A DNA stretch of 64,000 bases from Takakia lepidozioides (GCA_030704615.1 CM060731.1:63594756-63658755), one strand, 5' to 3'. Counted from the first letter of the stretch, positions 41,446 to 53,125 are shown. A program made the numbers and translations. Notes: generated by a model not told the origin, from the sequence alone.

Positions 41446-43404
41446 CACACGCCAAAAACAGGACCCCCAAAGGATGGAAGGGTTAAACATTTGCTCATTG
41501 TTGCAGAAGAATATAGGTATACAGCCAAAGATACATTTCTTTAGTCTTTCATAAGAACACAGGTTCCAAAAAGATTCAGGGCCTGTACCCTAACTACCTA
41601 TAGCCTGTATGACAGCTACCTACTGTAACATAAAGCACTTTAGGATTTTTCTCTTTGTTAAAATCTGCTCCTCCCAGAGCATAATAGCCCGATTGACGAG
41701 GGAGGGCAATACGTACTAGAGAACGGGCCTAGTTTGAACGGGCGAGCCCTATGGCCGCGCACAGGGCAAACACGGCCCGTTCACTGGCGTTAAAAGCAGG
41801 TGTGGCGTATTCTTGCCGCCACCTGGTGCAATAGGATTGGGGTCCAATTATCCCATATCGATTGCCCAAATTCAGGGTCCCTGAGAGGATATAAACGGGC
41901 AAGCCACCCAAGGAAGGCGCGCTGGATGATGGCTACTGGCTGAATAAAAGGCCCAGGAGAGATGAATGTTGACGAATGTGGGGAGAGATATGAATTTGGG
42001 CGCGATGCTAAATTTCAGGGTCCACCTGAAAGATGTTCCAGTGGTGCCATATGTTTGTCTGGAGCTGTTGCGATCGTCGGTGGTAGCAGACTGAGCCAAA
42101 ACGGAACTCACTCCAGTTTGAGAGACACACTTAGCCAGCAATGCTGCCCTCCCTAGCTGTCCAACTCCGTGCCCTTCACAGCAGCAGATGGCCGTCAGTC
42201 TGTGAAGGCACCTGGTGAACTACACCTTACGCCCGCATAGCTCAGCAAGCCGAAACAAACCTCACTACAAAGTGCAGAACACTGGCAGCATCAAACCATC
42301 GTACCCCTCGAGGTGCAAAGAGAGATCGCAATGTAGACATCAAGATGCAACGCTTGTAGGAAACTGACCCAGACATGAAGATCTCACTCAATGCTTGGAA
42401 GAACGACTACCCCAAAAACTTCATAACTCCTATGGAATTTTTGAAATGGCTAGTTTTCAGCGGGTATCTCAGTCCTTTCCAGTGATCTACAAGGAGGGTT
42501 TCCTGTCCACTTGGGAACCTTGTCCTAAAACACAGATGCCGTCCATTCCTGTGGGAACGAACCCCTTAAGGAGCTGCCCCTTCTCACCCTCTAATTTCGC
42601 GGCCCTCTGTCTTCGTGGGCTCATCCACCATTAACCCGTTTGAACAAAGGGTGGCCCCATGGCAGGCTGTAACCCGAGTGCTTTCAGCTGTTGCAGGTGT
42701 ACAGTGGTTAACATGAGGGATACAAAGTCCAAGATCCAGCTGTCAGCCCTTAAGGGTTCTGTCAAAAGTCTAGGATAGAAAGGTGGCACTCATGTGACCG
42801 GTGGGAGCAAAAAGGAAATAATAACTTAGGCAACTTGCGAGATTGAGCTACCACAAACAAAAAGAAGGGTCAGCTCTGCATCATCGCTGGAGGCACAACG
42901 TCAACGAGCTGCAACGCTGGACACTTGTAAATAACTGCCAAACTACATCGACTCTCTTCCCTACAAGTGTTGTGGAAGGACTCGCCAAGAGAGTAAGGAT
43001 TCTTTCCGTTGGCTCCATTTTGTGCCTGCAAACAACACTGCGTGAAGCGGGGAAAGTAAGAGGGAGTGGTAAAGATTTCCCCTTTTGCAGCAACCTTTGT
43101 GGAGCCCTACCGCGCGTCCCGTCGTGTACTTTGCAAGTAAGTCGACGCGGCACATGTGTGAGCTCGGCTTCGGGACCACCACCATGAGTTATGGCAAGAC
43201 GCGACTTTCCTATCCGCAGACTTGTTATGTACAGACTGTGGTCCGCGCGTCTAGTCTCAATGAAACTGGGAACCATACATGAAAACTGGGAGATGTAGAA
43301 GTGCCAAGGGAGGAATTGGGTGCGGGTGAGATCTGTAGGGTGTAGCTAGGACTCCTTGTCCATGTTGCAATTTCTACGCGAAGCACTTCTGTAGGACTTA
43401 AGAC
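41446..43404. other. intergenic, upstream of the receptor kinase gene
   Basis: No gene or repeat recognised in about 2 kb. It presumably holds the promoter and leader of the receptor kinase. No convincing TATA box immediately upstream. Confidence 0.5.
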
Positions 43405-46400
43405 ATGTCAAATCAACAGAGCATGATCAGCTCTAAAGGCTTCTGGTGGACTTACATAACTCTTTGTGTATGGATCGTTTGTTTTCCGCTGCCAAGTTCT
43501 TTGGTGGAAGCCAGCTTGGTCACTGCCGAACGACGCGCCCTTCAGGACATTCAGTTGGTGTTGCAGTTGAATTCGTCGGCTGTAGGATGGAATGCCACGG
43601 CCGACCCATGCACGTGGCCAGGGATAACCTGTGACGTCAAGGGAAACCATGTCCTGAAAATCAAACTGGAGTTATTTGCAGATAGTAGTCCGATGCGAGG
43701 AGCGGTGCCTGCATCTCTCGCAAATTTGAGCTCTCTAGAGAGTATTGATCTCGCTAACAATTTCTTAGGTGGTAATATACCATCAGAACTTGGCACCTTG
43801 AGCAGGTTACAGTATCTGAGCGTAGGAAACAACAATATTACTGGAGAAATACCACCAGAGCTTGGACGCTTAAAGTCCCTCCTGACACTTTACCTCGACG
43901 TCAACCTGCTGGAGGGTGGCATTCCACCTACCTTTGCAAACTTGACCAGCCTTCAGCAACTTCACTTGTCAACCAACAATTTGTCGGGGCTCATACCTTC
44001 AGAGTTGGGTAGTCTAACCCTTCTCCAGGAGCTGCACCTTGACGACAATGGCTTCAGTGGCACCATCCCCAGCACATTCCGGAATCTCACCAATTTAACG
44101 AGCTTGATGCTTGACAACAACAATCTTGGCGGTGGGCTAGCTATTTTGGAGGCAATGCCTGCACTTACTGAATTGTACTTGGCAAGGAACAACTTCTCAG
44201 GCCAGATACCACAGTTTGGCACCAACAATCCCAACTTGGGAACTCTATCACTGTGCTTCAATAACCTTTCAGGAACCATCCCTGTATCTCTTGGAAATCT
44301 TTCCAAACTCAAGGTTCTGTCTCTAAGTCACAATAGCTTGAGTGGTGTCATCCCCGATAGTATTCAAGGTGCTAATCTCTCTAACCTGAACATACTGGAT
44401 GTCTCTCACAATTCTCTATCAGGATCTCTAAATTTCACCAAATCATCTTGGAACACCACGAACTTGGAGTCGGATTTCTCCTTCAATTGTTTCGGCTCTG
44501 GCGCAAATGATCTTGCTTCGAGCCTGCGCAAAGGAAACAACACCCTCTTCAACTCATGCTCTCAGTCTTCAACAGGGCATAATTCCCAGTTTGCAATCAA
44601 TGTCGGTGGTTACAGCTCTGTCACAAATAACGATAGAGTTACATTCCAGCCGGATTTATCGTTTGATACATGTACCGGTCTGATGGTTAATCCATCTAAC
44701 ACCTGGGCCTTGCAAGTTCTTAGCGACAAAACAGAGTATCCAAGCACCATCGCGGGCACTGGAACAGCAATTTCAAACGTTTCTGCGGATGAAATGGAGA
44801 TCTACCAATCCATGCGATGGGCTCCAGTCTACATGGCTTACTATGGCATCAACATGCGAAGCGGATTGTATAATGTCAGTCTCTACTTTGCAGAGATTGT
44901 CTTCACGCTTCCAGGCTACCGGGTTTTTGATGTGATGGTACAAGGAAAGATCGTTCGTTCAAAACTAGATGTGGTAAAAGAAGTAGGAAGCAATGTAGCT
45001 TTCAGAGAGGTCGTGCAGGTGGATGTCACAGATGGCCTCTTGAAAATTGAGTTTCTCTATGTCGGTCTAAATCGCTGGTTACAAACTTATGGATTGAGTG
45101 CAAATCAGACGGGGCCAATGGTGTCAGGTATCTCTGTACAGCTGGTGCATCCACGAAAAACAAAATGGAAGTACATCGGAGCAACTCTGGGGGCTGTTGC
45201 TGTTCTTGCCGCTTTGTCGCTGCTAGTGCTTTATATCTGGAAGAGAAACTGTCACAAAGGATCCGAATTCGGTGGTGTACAAGCGGACGGTATCTTTTCA
45301 GATGACTTCAACCGGTCTGCTTTCTACTCTTATAAGGAGCTCCAGGATGCTACTGATCATTTCAATGACGCCAACATCATTGGCCGAGGAGGATTTGGTA
45401 CGGTATATCGAGGGGTGCTAAGAGACAAATCTGTCGTAGCCATCAAGCAACTCACCCAAAAGTGCCATAAAAGCAAAGTCTCCTTCAAGAGGGAGATGAC
45501 AATCCTTAGCTCTGTGCAACATCGCAACTTGCTCATGTTACGGGGTTGCTGCATTGATACCGAGTTCCCTCTTTTGGTGTGCGAATACATGCCCAATGGA
45601 AGCTTGTCAGACCTTTTGCATAGGAATGAAGGGCATGTGCTGGAATGGGAATCGCGTCGCAACATCGCCATTGGCACAGCGTGTGGCCTGGCATATTTGC
45701 ATCATGAGTTGAAGCACCGCATTATTCATTGTGATATGAAGCCCGCAAACATCCTCCTGGATGCGAACAACAATCCACGCATTGCTGATTTCGGTCTTTC
45801 AAGGCTTGTGTGCGATGACATGGTTTCGCACATCTCCACAACTAACATACAGGGGACGGTGGGCTATCTCGCACCAGGTAGAGCCTCACATAGTGGCTTA
45901 GACCGTTTTCGCTGTTTGCTACAACATGTCACGAGCAGCTCTAGATCAGTGTCATTGTATGTTTTTCAAAGCTTACCAGCACAGATGATCAAATGTTGTA
46001 TTAAATGGATCTAGGGATGCTTGAAAGGCACTTGCCGCTGACTACAAGACTTCCAGACTTGGGACAAGACTTCGAGCTATTGTACTTGCTATGAGAGAGA
46101 CCTGTATGATGAATTCTACAATGGTGGAACTCATTTCTAAAGGTCGGACTAAAATCAGTTTTGTCATTGATCTCGGTTTGTTAAACTTGTTCCAGAGTAT
46201 GTGAGTCGTTCACAAATATCCGAGAAGATTGACGTGTTCAGTTTCGGAGTTGTGCTGTTCGAACTCTTGAGCGGTCGGAAAGTTCTAGACTTTTCACTTC
46301 CATCGGAACAAATTGTGATGCTGAATTGGGCGAATCAAGTGGGTGACGAGCCTGATGATCTACTCAAGCTTGTGGATCCGAAGCTACTCGGTGAGATGGT

Positions 46401-46992
46401 GGAGAAGGAGGCCTTGGAGATGGCCAAAGTGGCTAGACTGTGCACACAAGATTCTGCCTCTCTGCGACCTACAATGCGCGAGGTGTGGCAAATGCTAAGT
46501 GGATCTGCAAACATTCCAGCGAAGCTCCCCTCAGTGAAGTATTACTCCTTTCGATCAGCTTCCAGCACTCTTGCATCTTGTATTGGCAGTATGGAGTCAC
46601 AGGAACCAGATACATTGGAGTTGTCGCTTACTCAGCTACCAGATCAGCCGTTCCGATTCTCACGACCTTCAACATCACGCCGACGCTCTCGAGACGATGG
46701 GCCTCCAATGCGACGCGTACGTCCTCGTCTGAACCCCGAACGACGGCAAAGGGAGCTTACTCGAAGTTTGATAATTATGTTGGAGGTTGAAGCATCGGAC
46801 CCAGATGGCAACGAAATCATGTTTGAAGGCAGCTTCGAAAATCAGAATACTCAAATCACTGCGTGGTCCCAAGTTCAAGGTGTTGGACAATATCGATGGT
46901 TGCCGGGACCTATAAATCATTTGAGTCAAGAACGAAGAGCCGAATACTTGGCAAGTACCATTCGCCGGATTTTGGATTTTCTCCAACTCTAA
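43405..46992 (+). CDS. LRR-malectin receptor-like kinase with retroelement-derived C-terminus
   Basis: Join of 43405-45877 and 46196-46992; the 318-bp intron restores GYLAP-EY in frame, giving 1089 aa. Order: signal peptide (about 1-36, ends SSLVEA), LRR cap (DPCTWPGITC), nine or ten LRRs (about 80-330), a malectin domain (about 390-580: GGYSSVTNNDR, YNVSLYFAEIVF, YRVFDVMVQGK) and a membrane helix (about 588-612). The kinase runs from about 640 to 935, with GRGGFG at 660, catalytic Lys681, HCD at 775-777 and DFG at 795-797. HCD replaces HRD, so this is a non-RD kinase, a class enriched in immune receptors. Domain order matches LRR-VIII receptors. From residue about 946 the frame is derived from the family A accessory ORF (144 residues) up to the stop. 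The start ATG has a good signal peptide behind it. The ligand is unknown. Confidence 0.85.
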
Positions 46993-47041
46993 GCAAGTCC
47001 AAGATTTTACCGCTCCTCGAGGAATGCTAGAGGAGGATCGA
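46560..47041 (+). mobile_element. 3' internal end of a family A element fused to the kinase exon
   Basis: From TCCAGCACTCTTGCATCTTG onward the sequence matches the internal region seen at 9728-9806 (+) and 5848-6260 / 10425-10910 (-). It contains the whole accessory ORF (ATG 46591, stop ending 46992) and a polypurine-tract-like AGAGGAGGATCGA just before the LTR at 47042. No chromodomain or pol lies upstream, and the left boundary is a direct join to kinase coding sequence. Confidence 0.85.
46591..46992 (+). CDS. family A accessory ORF, intact copy (133 aa), embedded in the kinase frame
   Basis: From ATG (MESQEPDTLELSLTQLPDQP) to the stop, without interruption. Composition: acidic N-terminus, Arg-rich basic patch (TSRRRSRDDGPPMRR, NPERRQRE), then EVEASDPDGNEIMFEGSFEN and the conserved C-terminal block ending IRRILDFLQL. 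It is co-linear with the copies at 5903-6260 and 10440-10990. No membrane segment, zinc motif or enzyme signature. Function unknown. As translated from the kinase mRNA it would form the cytoplasmic tail. Confidence 0.65.
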   Translation: MESQEPDTLELSLTQLPDQPFRFSRPSTSRRRSRDDGPPMRRVRPRLNPERRQRELTRSLIIMLEVEASDPDGNEIMFEGSFENQNTQITAWSQVQGVGQYRWLPGPINHLSQERRAEYLASTIRRILDFLQL

Positions 47042-47613
47042 TGTCACGGACATAGCCCAGAAGAACTTACCACGAGTAAATACCAAAAGTTACCAAATTA
47101 CCATGTTATCAAAAATTACCATGACTTACCATGATTTATCATAATTTACCATTATTTACCAAGTTACCGAGAGTTTACCAAATTACCAGGAGTAACTTGG
47201 GAAACTTCTCCATCAAGATACTTCCTTTGTTTAAGGAAGCTTTTCCATCAAGAAAATCTTAACAAGTTCTCCAGCAAGAAACCTCCATAGGAGAAGCTTC
47301 TTAGGGAAACTTCTTAGTAGCCAATATATATAGGAGGCGAGACTGGACACTCTTCAGTCTCGCCAACACCAGTTCAAGCTACTCTTGTTTCCAGTTCCCA
47401 ATACTCTAGCCCAGTTTCCAGTATCTGGTACTCCAGTCCAGTTTCCAGCATTTCAGTATTCAAGTCGTGTTCCAATATCTTGTACTCTTGTTCATTGTTT
47501 TGATTCATATTTACTCATCGTGTATACGGCCACGCCGACCTTGACTTCTTGTCTAGTCTTGTATTTCTAGTCTGGTCTCTTGTTTGTGTTCAGACATGTT
47601 CCCGTCGTTGACA
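47042..47613 (+). mobile_element. family A 3' LTR downstream of the kinase (572 bp)
   Basis: TGTCACGG at 47042 to GTTGACA at 47613, with the TTACC array, TATATATA (about 47324-47332) and the 10-bp inverted repeat (47336-47345, 47355-47364). It would supply the polyadenylation signals of the chimeric kinase transcript. The 5 bp after it are GGCGG; no matching duplication is seen at the kinase junction. Confidence 0.9.
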
Positions 47614-49368
47614 GGCGGGGTATAAGTGGTTGACAGACAGTTTAGGGTGTGTGTAGGGACAGTGGATAACGGTTTGGAGAGAAAATGAGTAAAGTGGACA
47701 GAGAGGTGTTGATAAGTATGTACGATGGATATGGTATTATGTTGGAAATATAGAGCGTATCGTTCTTGGTCTGCACGAAGTTGGCTAATGATATCGCCGA
47801 TATTAGCTATATTGGGTCCAAAATTTGGGTGGATATCCCCATACCTGAGTAGCGTGATTGTTATGCATATATGTTATATGTTACCTATGTTACATAAGAA
47901 TGCAATATAAATACCAACAATCAGTATCTACACTACAAGATACCTAGCTCGGGTTCACGGATTGCAAGAAGGCGACTAACGATGGGGCTACTTTTGCACC
48001 CGACCTCTTGATCTATTGAGTTTGAGTACAATAAGAACAATGGTATGGGACCTAGTGAGGCTGAGGCTACTATCGCATCTGGTAGTTATCTGGAGTTAAA
48101 AAAACCTAACCACTACCTAAGCAGGCGAATGTGATGGACATTAGATGTGTCTTTGTATATGTTGTGCAGATTGGACATCGATGTAGTTGTGTAGCGATCT
48201 GTATGTGCACGACAACTGTCAAACTATTTAAATATTAGTTTAAAACTAACTACATAAATTTACTTAATATGTTTAACACTTTGACCTGGCCAAGTGACAA
48301 AAAGAGGTGCCAAGATTACCTTGACACCTGCACGTACTTATCTCCACGCTTGTTGTGTGAGGCTTATCTCTCTTGAATTAAGCCTCACAACGGCGAGCTT
48401 GCAGCAGATGTGTGTGAATGTGCCGTAGCAACGTGAAGTCCATATGGCTTAGGGTGCGCTAGGCTTTACTTATGTTTATAAGTGATAGGTTATATGATGG
48501 ATTTGAGTACTTATCATTGTGATGGACATTATGTATGTCTTTTGTATGTGTTGTGTGGATTGGACAACGATGTAGTTGTGTAGCGATATGTATGTGCACG
48601 CTTTGGCGAGAAAAACAAACACAACATGTCTATGTTGTGGATTAATGTTGTGAAACTGAAGCTTCGAATTTTTATTTTTCAATGACACTCACAGATAATT
48701 TCTTCAATCTCCAACGATGATGACCAAAGATCATATAATCCTCTGACAATTGGGAATGCCCAAAGTCCAAATGGAGCTCAATTTGTCATCTGTCCTTTTG
48801 TGATATAAAATTCTCAAGGATTTCTGTCTTCTTGATTTCAAAGCATGAAAGTCCCATGCATTCATATACCTATGGTTTAATAAATCGTAAAATAATTTAT
48901 TCTCCCTTAGTTACAGAGTGAAGTGGCTCTTAATAACACTTATTTTGGCCTAAGTCTTCTCTATTTCATTGCAAAATTATTTTGTAGCATATAACCAACA
49001 AAAAATGGGGATTAATTGATTTTCAAATAATAACACCATTACTACAAAAGTATCATAGTGTGAATGCTCATAGAGACTCCCAAACTGGGCATAGTATCTG
49101 CATGAGGCTGAAAATGGTCTGTAATCATAAATTACAAAATCATAAATTAGGTTTTCCATGCTTATGTCATCTCTGTTCTTTCATGGAGAGTGCAATGTGT
49201 AGCGTGACTTTCATCTCCAAACAAATGTTATATCCCATACCAGCTATTACAATTCTACTAACGAATCAACCATGGGTTCCATGAAGCCAAAGTCGTTATA
49301 TATCCATACGAAAGAGATGGCGCATTGGTGACTAAATCATACCTCAAACATAAGAGGGTAGAAGCTTT
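47614..49368. other. intergenic with a pair of about 80-bp direct repeats
   Basis: No gene found. Positions 48131-48215 and 48520-48605 are about 85 % similar direct repeats (GATGGACATTA...GATGTAGTTGTGTAGCGAT...GTATGTGCACG), 390 bp apart. The rest is AT-rich with short frames. Confidence 0.55.
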
Positions 49369-49790
49369 TTAGAATCCATAGGACACTAGGAGTCTAGAGG
49401 AGCAACGGTACCGTGGGTACCTGGGGTACCTAGGGTACCTTAGGTACCCCGGGAGCCAGAGGAGGATTACATTCAAGTTTACGTTTGTTAGTAAGAATGG
49501 TTGTGAGGGAGCGGAGGGCTGTGAGGTGTATTGCTTTGAAACATTGGAGAGGATAGGGAGTTTAAAGTTAGTGTGTATTGCATCAATACTGGCGTTATGA
49601 ATGCCGCCTCGAGTGCCAGCCGTGATAACCGTCAAAGGACCAGTGACCCAGCCCTTATGTCGAAGCGCAAAGATAAGTGGCGCGTATTTAAGCTGTTCGT
49701 CTAGCGTTGAATCAGCGGGGTATCGATCATTCAATAAACTCCCCCCCACCCACCGCCCCAACCCTAAACCTTACCATCTACTTTATTGAA
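49369..49790 (-). pseudogene. I/Jockey-type LINE, C-terminal end of ORF2
   Basis: The minus-strand frame ALRHKGW...PLTVITAGTRGGIHNASIDAI matches the end of the LINE at 57780-57960 (ALRHRG...VITAGVRGGAH), so it is a 5'-truncated second copy. Its tail contains five GGTACC hexamers at exact 9-bp spacing (49407-49448). Confidence 0.65.
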
Positions 49791-49880
49791 TTCACATACT
49801 GCCCGACGCCCCATCCTTCTCTCCATTATAGAATGCAATATATACGCATTCACCACTGTGGTATCCAGAAGAAAAAAAAC

Positions 49881-50151
49881 TCCAAGATTAAACAAATGTT
49901 TCTTTGATGGAGAAACTTCCTTAAGCAAATGAGGTATCTTGATGTAGAAGTTTCCTACAAATAAAGCTTCTTGAGCAGTTTCCCAAGTTACTCTTGGTAA
50001 TTTGGTAAACTCCCGGTAACTTGATAAATAATGGTAAATCATGGTAGATCATGGTAAATCACGATAAATCATGGTAACTTTCGGTAACATGGTAATTTGG
50101 TAACTTCTGGTATTTACTCCTGATAAGTTCTTCTGGGATATGTCCGTGACA
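49881..50151 (-). mobile_element. family A LTR, 5' fragment inside a gag gene
   Basis: On the minus strand it starts TGTCACGGACATATCCCAGA at 50151 and is lost beyond about 49881. It interrupts the gag frame right after LAERI. Confidence 0.8.
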
Positions 50152-50670
50152 CTATCCGCTCTGCCAGCAAAAACACGTTTGCTAAGATGGGTTGGTCCAC
50201 TTGTAGGAGAGTTGCATCCCGCACCCTTCTCCTCAGCTCCTTGTCCAGTATCCCATACCAGAATTGGACGGCTTGAGCTTCCGTAACACCTTGGTTTATA
50301 TTTATCAATCGTCTCATGCGCGTGTAAGCCTCCCTCAAACTCTCAGTAGGCTTGCGCTGGAACTCTTGTAAGCTCCGCAATTTCTCTGTCCTTATCCCAT
50401 GGGAGTTTCTCCTCAACTCCTCGAAGAACTCCACAACTGGGTTAAAGGCAGGCACGGGTGATGGTGCTGCAGCAGGAGCTTGAGTAGATTTCTCAGCTCC
50501 ATCTTTACTTGTCCCACTACTAGTGCTTGCAGTTAGGGATGTTGTTGTAGCTGCTGGTGTCACCGTTGCCCTTGTGCCTCTAGTGATGGAGATATAGTCA
50601 GGTGACCAATATTGTCGTCAGTCCTCAATCTCCACCTCATTTCCCCGCCTAAACTTATGGTAGTCATCTA
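50152..50670 (-). pseudogene. Ty3/gypsy gag, C-terminal part
   Basis: Minus-strand retrotransposon gag domain: VVEFFEELRRNSHGIRTEKL, LQEFQRKPTESLREAYTRMR, EAQAVQFWYGILDKELRRRV. This matches the Retrotrans_gag pattern (R-Q-x-E-S-L-x-E-A-Y-x-R). A TGA near 50627 stands where TGG is expected. It is the continuation of 51286-51660 across a solo LTR. Confidence 0.75.
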
Positions 50671-51285
50671 TGTCAGGGACGAGAACATGACTGAACACAA
50701 ACAAAAGATCAGACTACAAGACTATACAAGAAGTTAAGGTCGGCGTGGCCGAATGCACGATGAAGACGATCTTTATAACAATGAACAAGAGTACAAGATA
50801 TTGGAACACGACTTGAATACTGGAATGCTGGAAACTGGACTGGAGTACCAGATACTGGAAACTGGGCTAGAGTACTGGGAACTGGACTGGAGTACTGGAA
50901 ACTGGAAACAAGAGTAGCTTGAACTAGTGTTGGCGAGACTGAAGAGTGTCAAGTCTCGTCTCCTATATATATTGGCTACTAAGAAGATTCCCTATGAAGC
51001 TTTCCCCTATGGAGGTTTATTGCTGAAGAAGTTTCCAAGATTAAACAAAGGTTTCTTAACGGAGAAACTTTCTTAAATAAAGGAGGTATCTTGATGGAGA
51101 AGTTTCCTCCAAATAAAGCTTCCTGAGCAGTTTCCCAAGTTACTCTTGGTAATTTGGTAAACTCCTGGTAACTTGGTAAGTAATGATAAATAATGGTAAA
51201 TCATGGTAAATCATGATAACTTCTGGTAACTTGGTAACTTCTGGTATTTACTCCTGGTAAGTTTTTCTGGGCTATGTCCGTGACA
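50671..51285 (-). mobile_element. family A solo LTR (615 bp)
   Basis: Complete on both ends (minus strand TGTCACGG at 51285, ...CTGACA at 50671). It is flanked by ATCTA (left) and ATCCA (right), a 5-bp duplication with one difference. A solo LTR forms by recombination between the two LTRs of a full element. Confidence 0.88.
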
Positions 51286-51660
51286 ATCCATAGGCGGCCC
51301 CTCAATGTGCTGAAACAGCTCCTTCCACGCCATAAAAGGCGTAAACAGTTGTGGATTACGCATTTGCTGCAAATCACACCAACTATCAAACTCTTGTATG
51401 AAATCATCAAGCTCGATGGTGCCCACAGCTCCCGAGTACCGACGTGGCTCCTTGGTAGCTCCATACATTTCCTCCATCGTATCCCACAACAATGGCACAG
51501 AAATGGCTTGCACCCTCGGCGAGAATCCTCCTAACTCTGAGTCTGAACCTTCCTCAGAAGACAGTGAAGGTGAAGGTGGCCTAAACCGCACACCTTGTCT
51601 TGTATACCTACTAGTATCGCTAGTGCTTGTACCGACATTATCCTCAGCAACTGGTGGCAC
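51286..51660 (-). pseudogene. Ty3/gypsy gag, N-terminal part
   Basis: Minus-strand start MPPVAEDNVGTSTSDTSRYT, Ser-rich, then EMYGATKEPRRYSGAVGTIE and FIQEFDSWCDLQQMRNPQLF. It belongs to a third retroelement family unlike family A or element C. Interrupted at 51285 by the solo LTR. Confidence 0.7.
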
Positions 51661-52442
51661 CTTCGTGATGAAAACTCACACTCAAACCGGCTATCAACTT
51701 GTGTCTAAGCCCCATTTCCATAAGGTAACCGGGTAGAGAACCCGTTGCAGCTTATGGTTTGGAATAATACGTTCATATTCTGAACCTGCACCTGCACCTG
51801 CATCCACCGCAGGCATTCCTATGGTCTGCTGGTCATCAACCCAGCCTCACCATAAGAGAAACAATGATGGTCTATTGGTCATCACCCCAGCCTCACCACC
51901 GACAGCACGCTCTAGGATTGGTCGGCCACAATATTTCCGGCACAACCACCTATAAAAGAAAACGCCCAAACCAAACTAGCATGGCGCACAATCAAGCATG
52001 CATGTGTGGGAGGAGGATCCAAACACATGAAACTCAAACAACAACACCTCCACACCTTAAATCAATCGATCTCCTTGCGGTTCCAATAAACCTACAAGAT
52101 AGCCAAGTCTTTATCCAAACTAGTTCTGCCTCCACTTACGGAAAAGTTTTGGCCTACAAGAATGATGGAAGACTATAGAGAAGAGAAGCTAAAGCAATTT
52201 CCAAGCCCAGAATGCTCTCATCTCATTACTCCTCCTGTCTTCACTCACTCTTGCTTGAGCAATAAACAAGACTATCCTTAAATAACCTCTCAAATAACTC
52301 TCAAGAGCCCTCAAATTATTGCCATGAACTTCTGAAATCTGCCCGCAATCAGCTCCTAACATAGACCCACTGAGGTTCAAGAAGTTCGCAAACTTGGACT
52401 CTAAACAGTGCACTAAAAGGCCCTAGGCGCCTGCCAATTAGT
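51661..52442. other. leader of the gag element and unassigned sequence
   Basis: Probably the 5' leader/LTR side of the minus-strand gag element (51661-52200), which I cannot delimit. No gene seen. Confidence 0.4.
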
Positions 52443-53125
52443 GGCCTCCAAGGTCTCCAACCAGCCCTCACAAAGGCTCCACAAGCCTACCCAATGTGGC
52501 CTCCGAGGACCTCCAATAGTCTTCCAAACAGCCCTTAAGAAGCTCCACAAATCTGCCAAGTATTGGCCTCCAATGACCTCCAACAGTCCTCCAACAGCCC
52601 TTAAGAAACTCCACAAATCTGCCAAGTATTGGCCTCCAAAGACCTCCAACAGTCCAACAGTCCTCCAACAGCCCTTAAGAAACTCCACAAATCTGCCAAG
52701 TATTGGCCTCCAAGGACCTCCAACAGTCCTCCAACAGCCCTTAAGAAGCTCCACAAATCTGCCAAGTATTGGCCTCCAAGGACCTCCAACAGTCCTCCAA
52801 CAGCCCTTAAGAAGCTTCTCAAATCTGCAAAGTATTTGCCTCCAAGGACCTCCGATCGTCCTCCAACCAGCCCTCACAAGGCTCCATAGGCCTGCCAAAC
52901 ATTGGCCTCAAAGGACCCCAAATAGTCCTTCAAACAGCCCCAAACAGGCTCAAACAGCCTGCAAGATATTGGCTTCAATAGACCCCAAATAGTCCTCAAA
53001 CAAGCCCCAATACCTAATAGATATTGGCCTCAATAGACCCCAAATAATCCTCAAATAGGCCCCAATACCTGTTAGATATTGGCCTTAATAGACCCCAAAT
53101 AGTCCTCAAACAAGCCCCTAGAAGG
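52443..53125. repeat. 66-bp minisatellite (about 11 units)
   Basis: Units begin at GGCCTCC: 52443, 52498, 52565, 52631, 52705, 52771, 52837, 52904, 52971, 53025 and 53081. The core units are 66-67 bp; one has an 8-bp insertion and the outer ones are 54-56 bp. The consensus includes GACCTCCAACAGTCC and CTCCACAAATCTGCCAAG. Because 66 is a multiple of three, both strands stay open for over 480 bp, but there is no sign of selection for a protein. Confidence 0.9.

Noticed and set aside
47042-47613. Full-length retroelement inserted downstream of the kinase
   Set aside because: Only the 3' internal 480 bp and one LTR are present. There is no pol, no 5' LTR and no target duplication at the kinase junction, so this is a truncated end or a recombination product.
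52413-52992. Long overlapping frames on both strands (161 and 183 codons) as repeat proteins
   Set aside because: They arise because the 66-bp unit is a multiple of three and lacks stops in both directions. Units vary without codon-level constraint.
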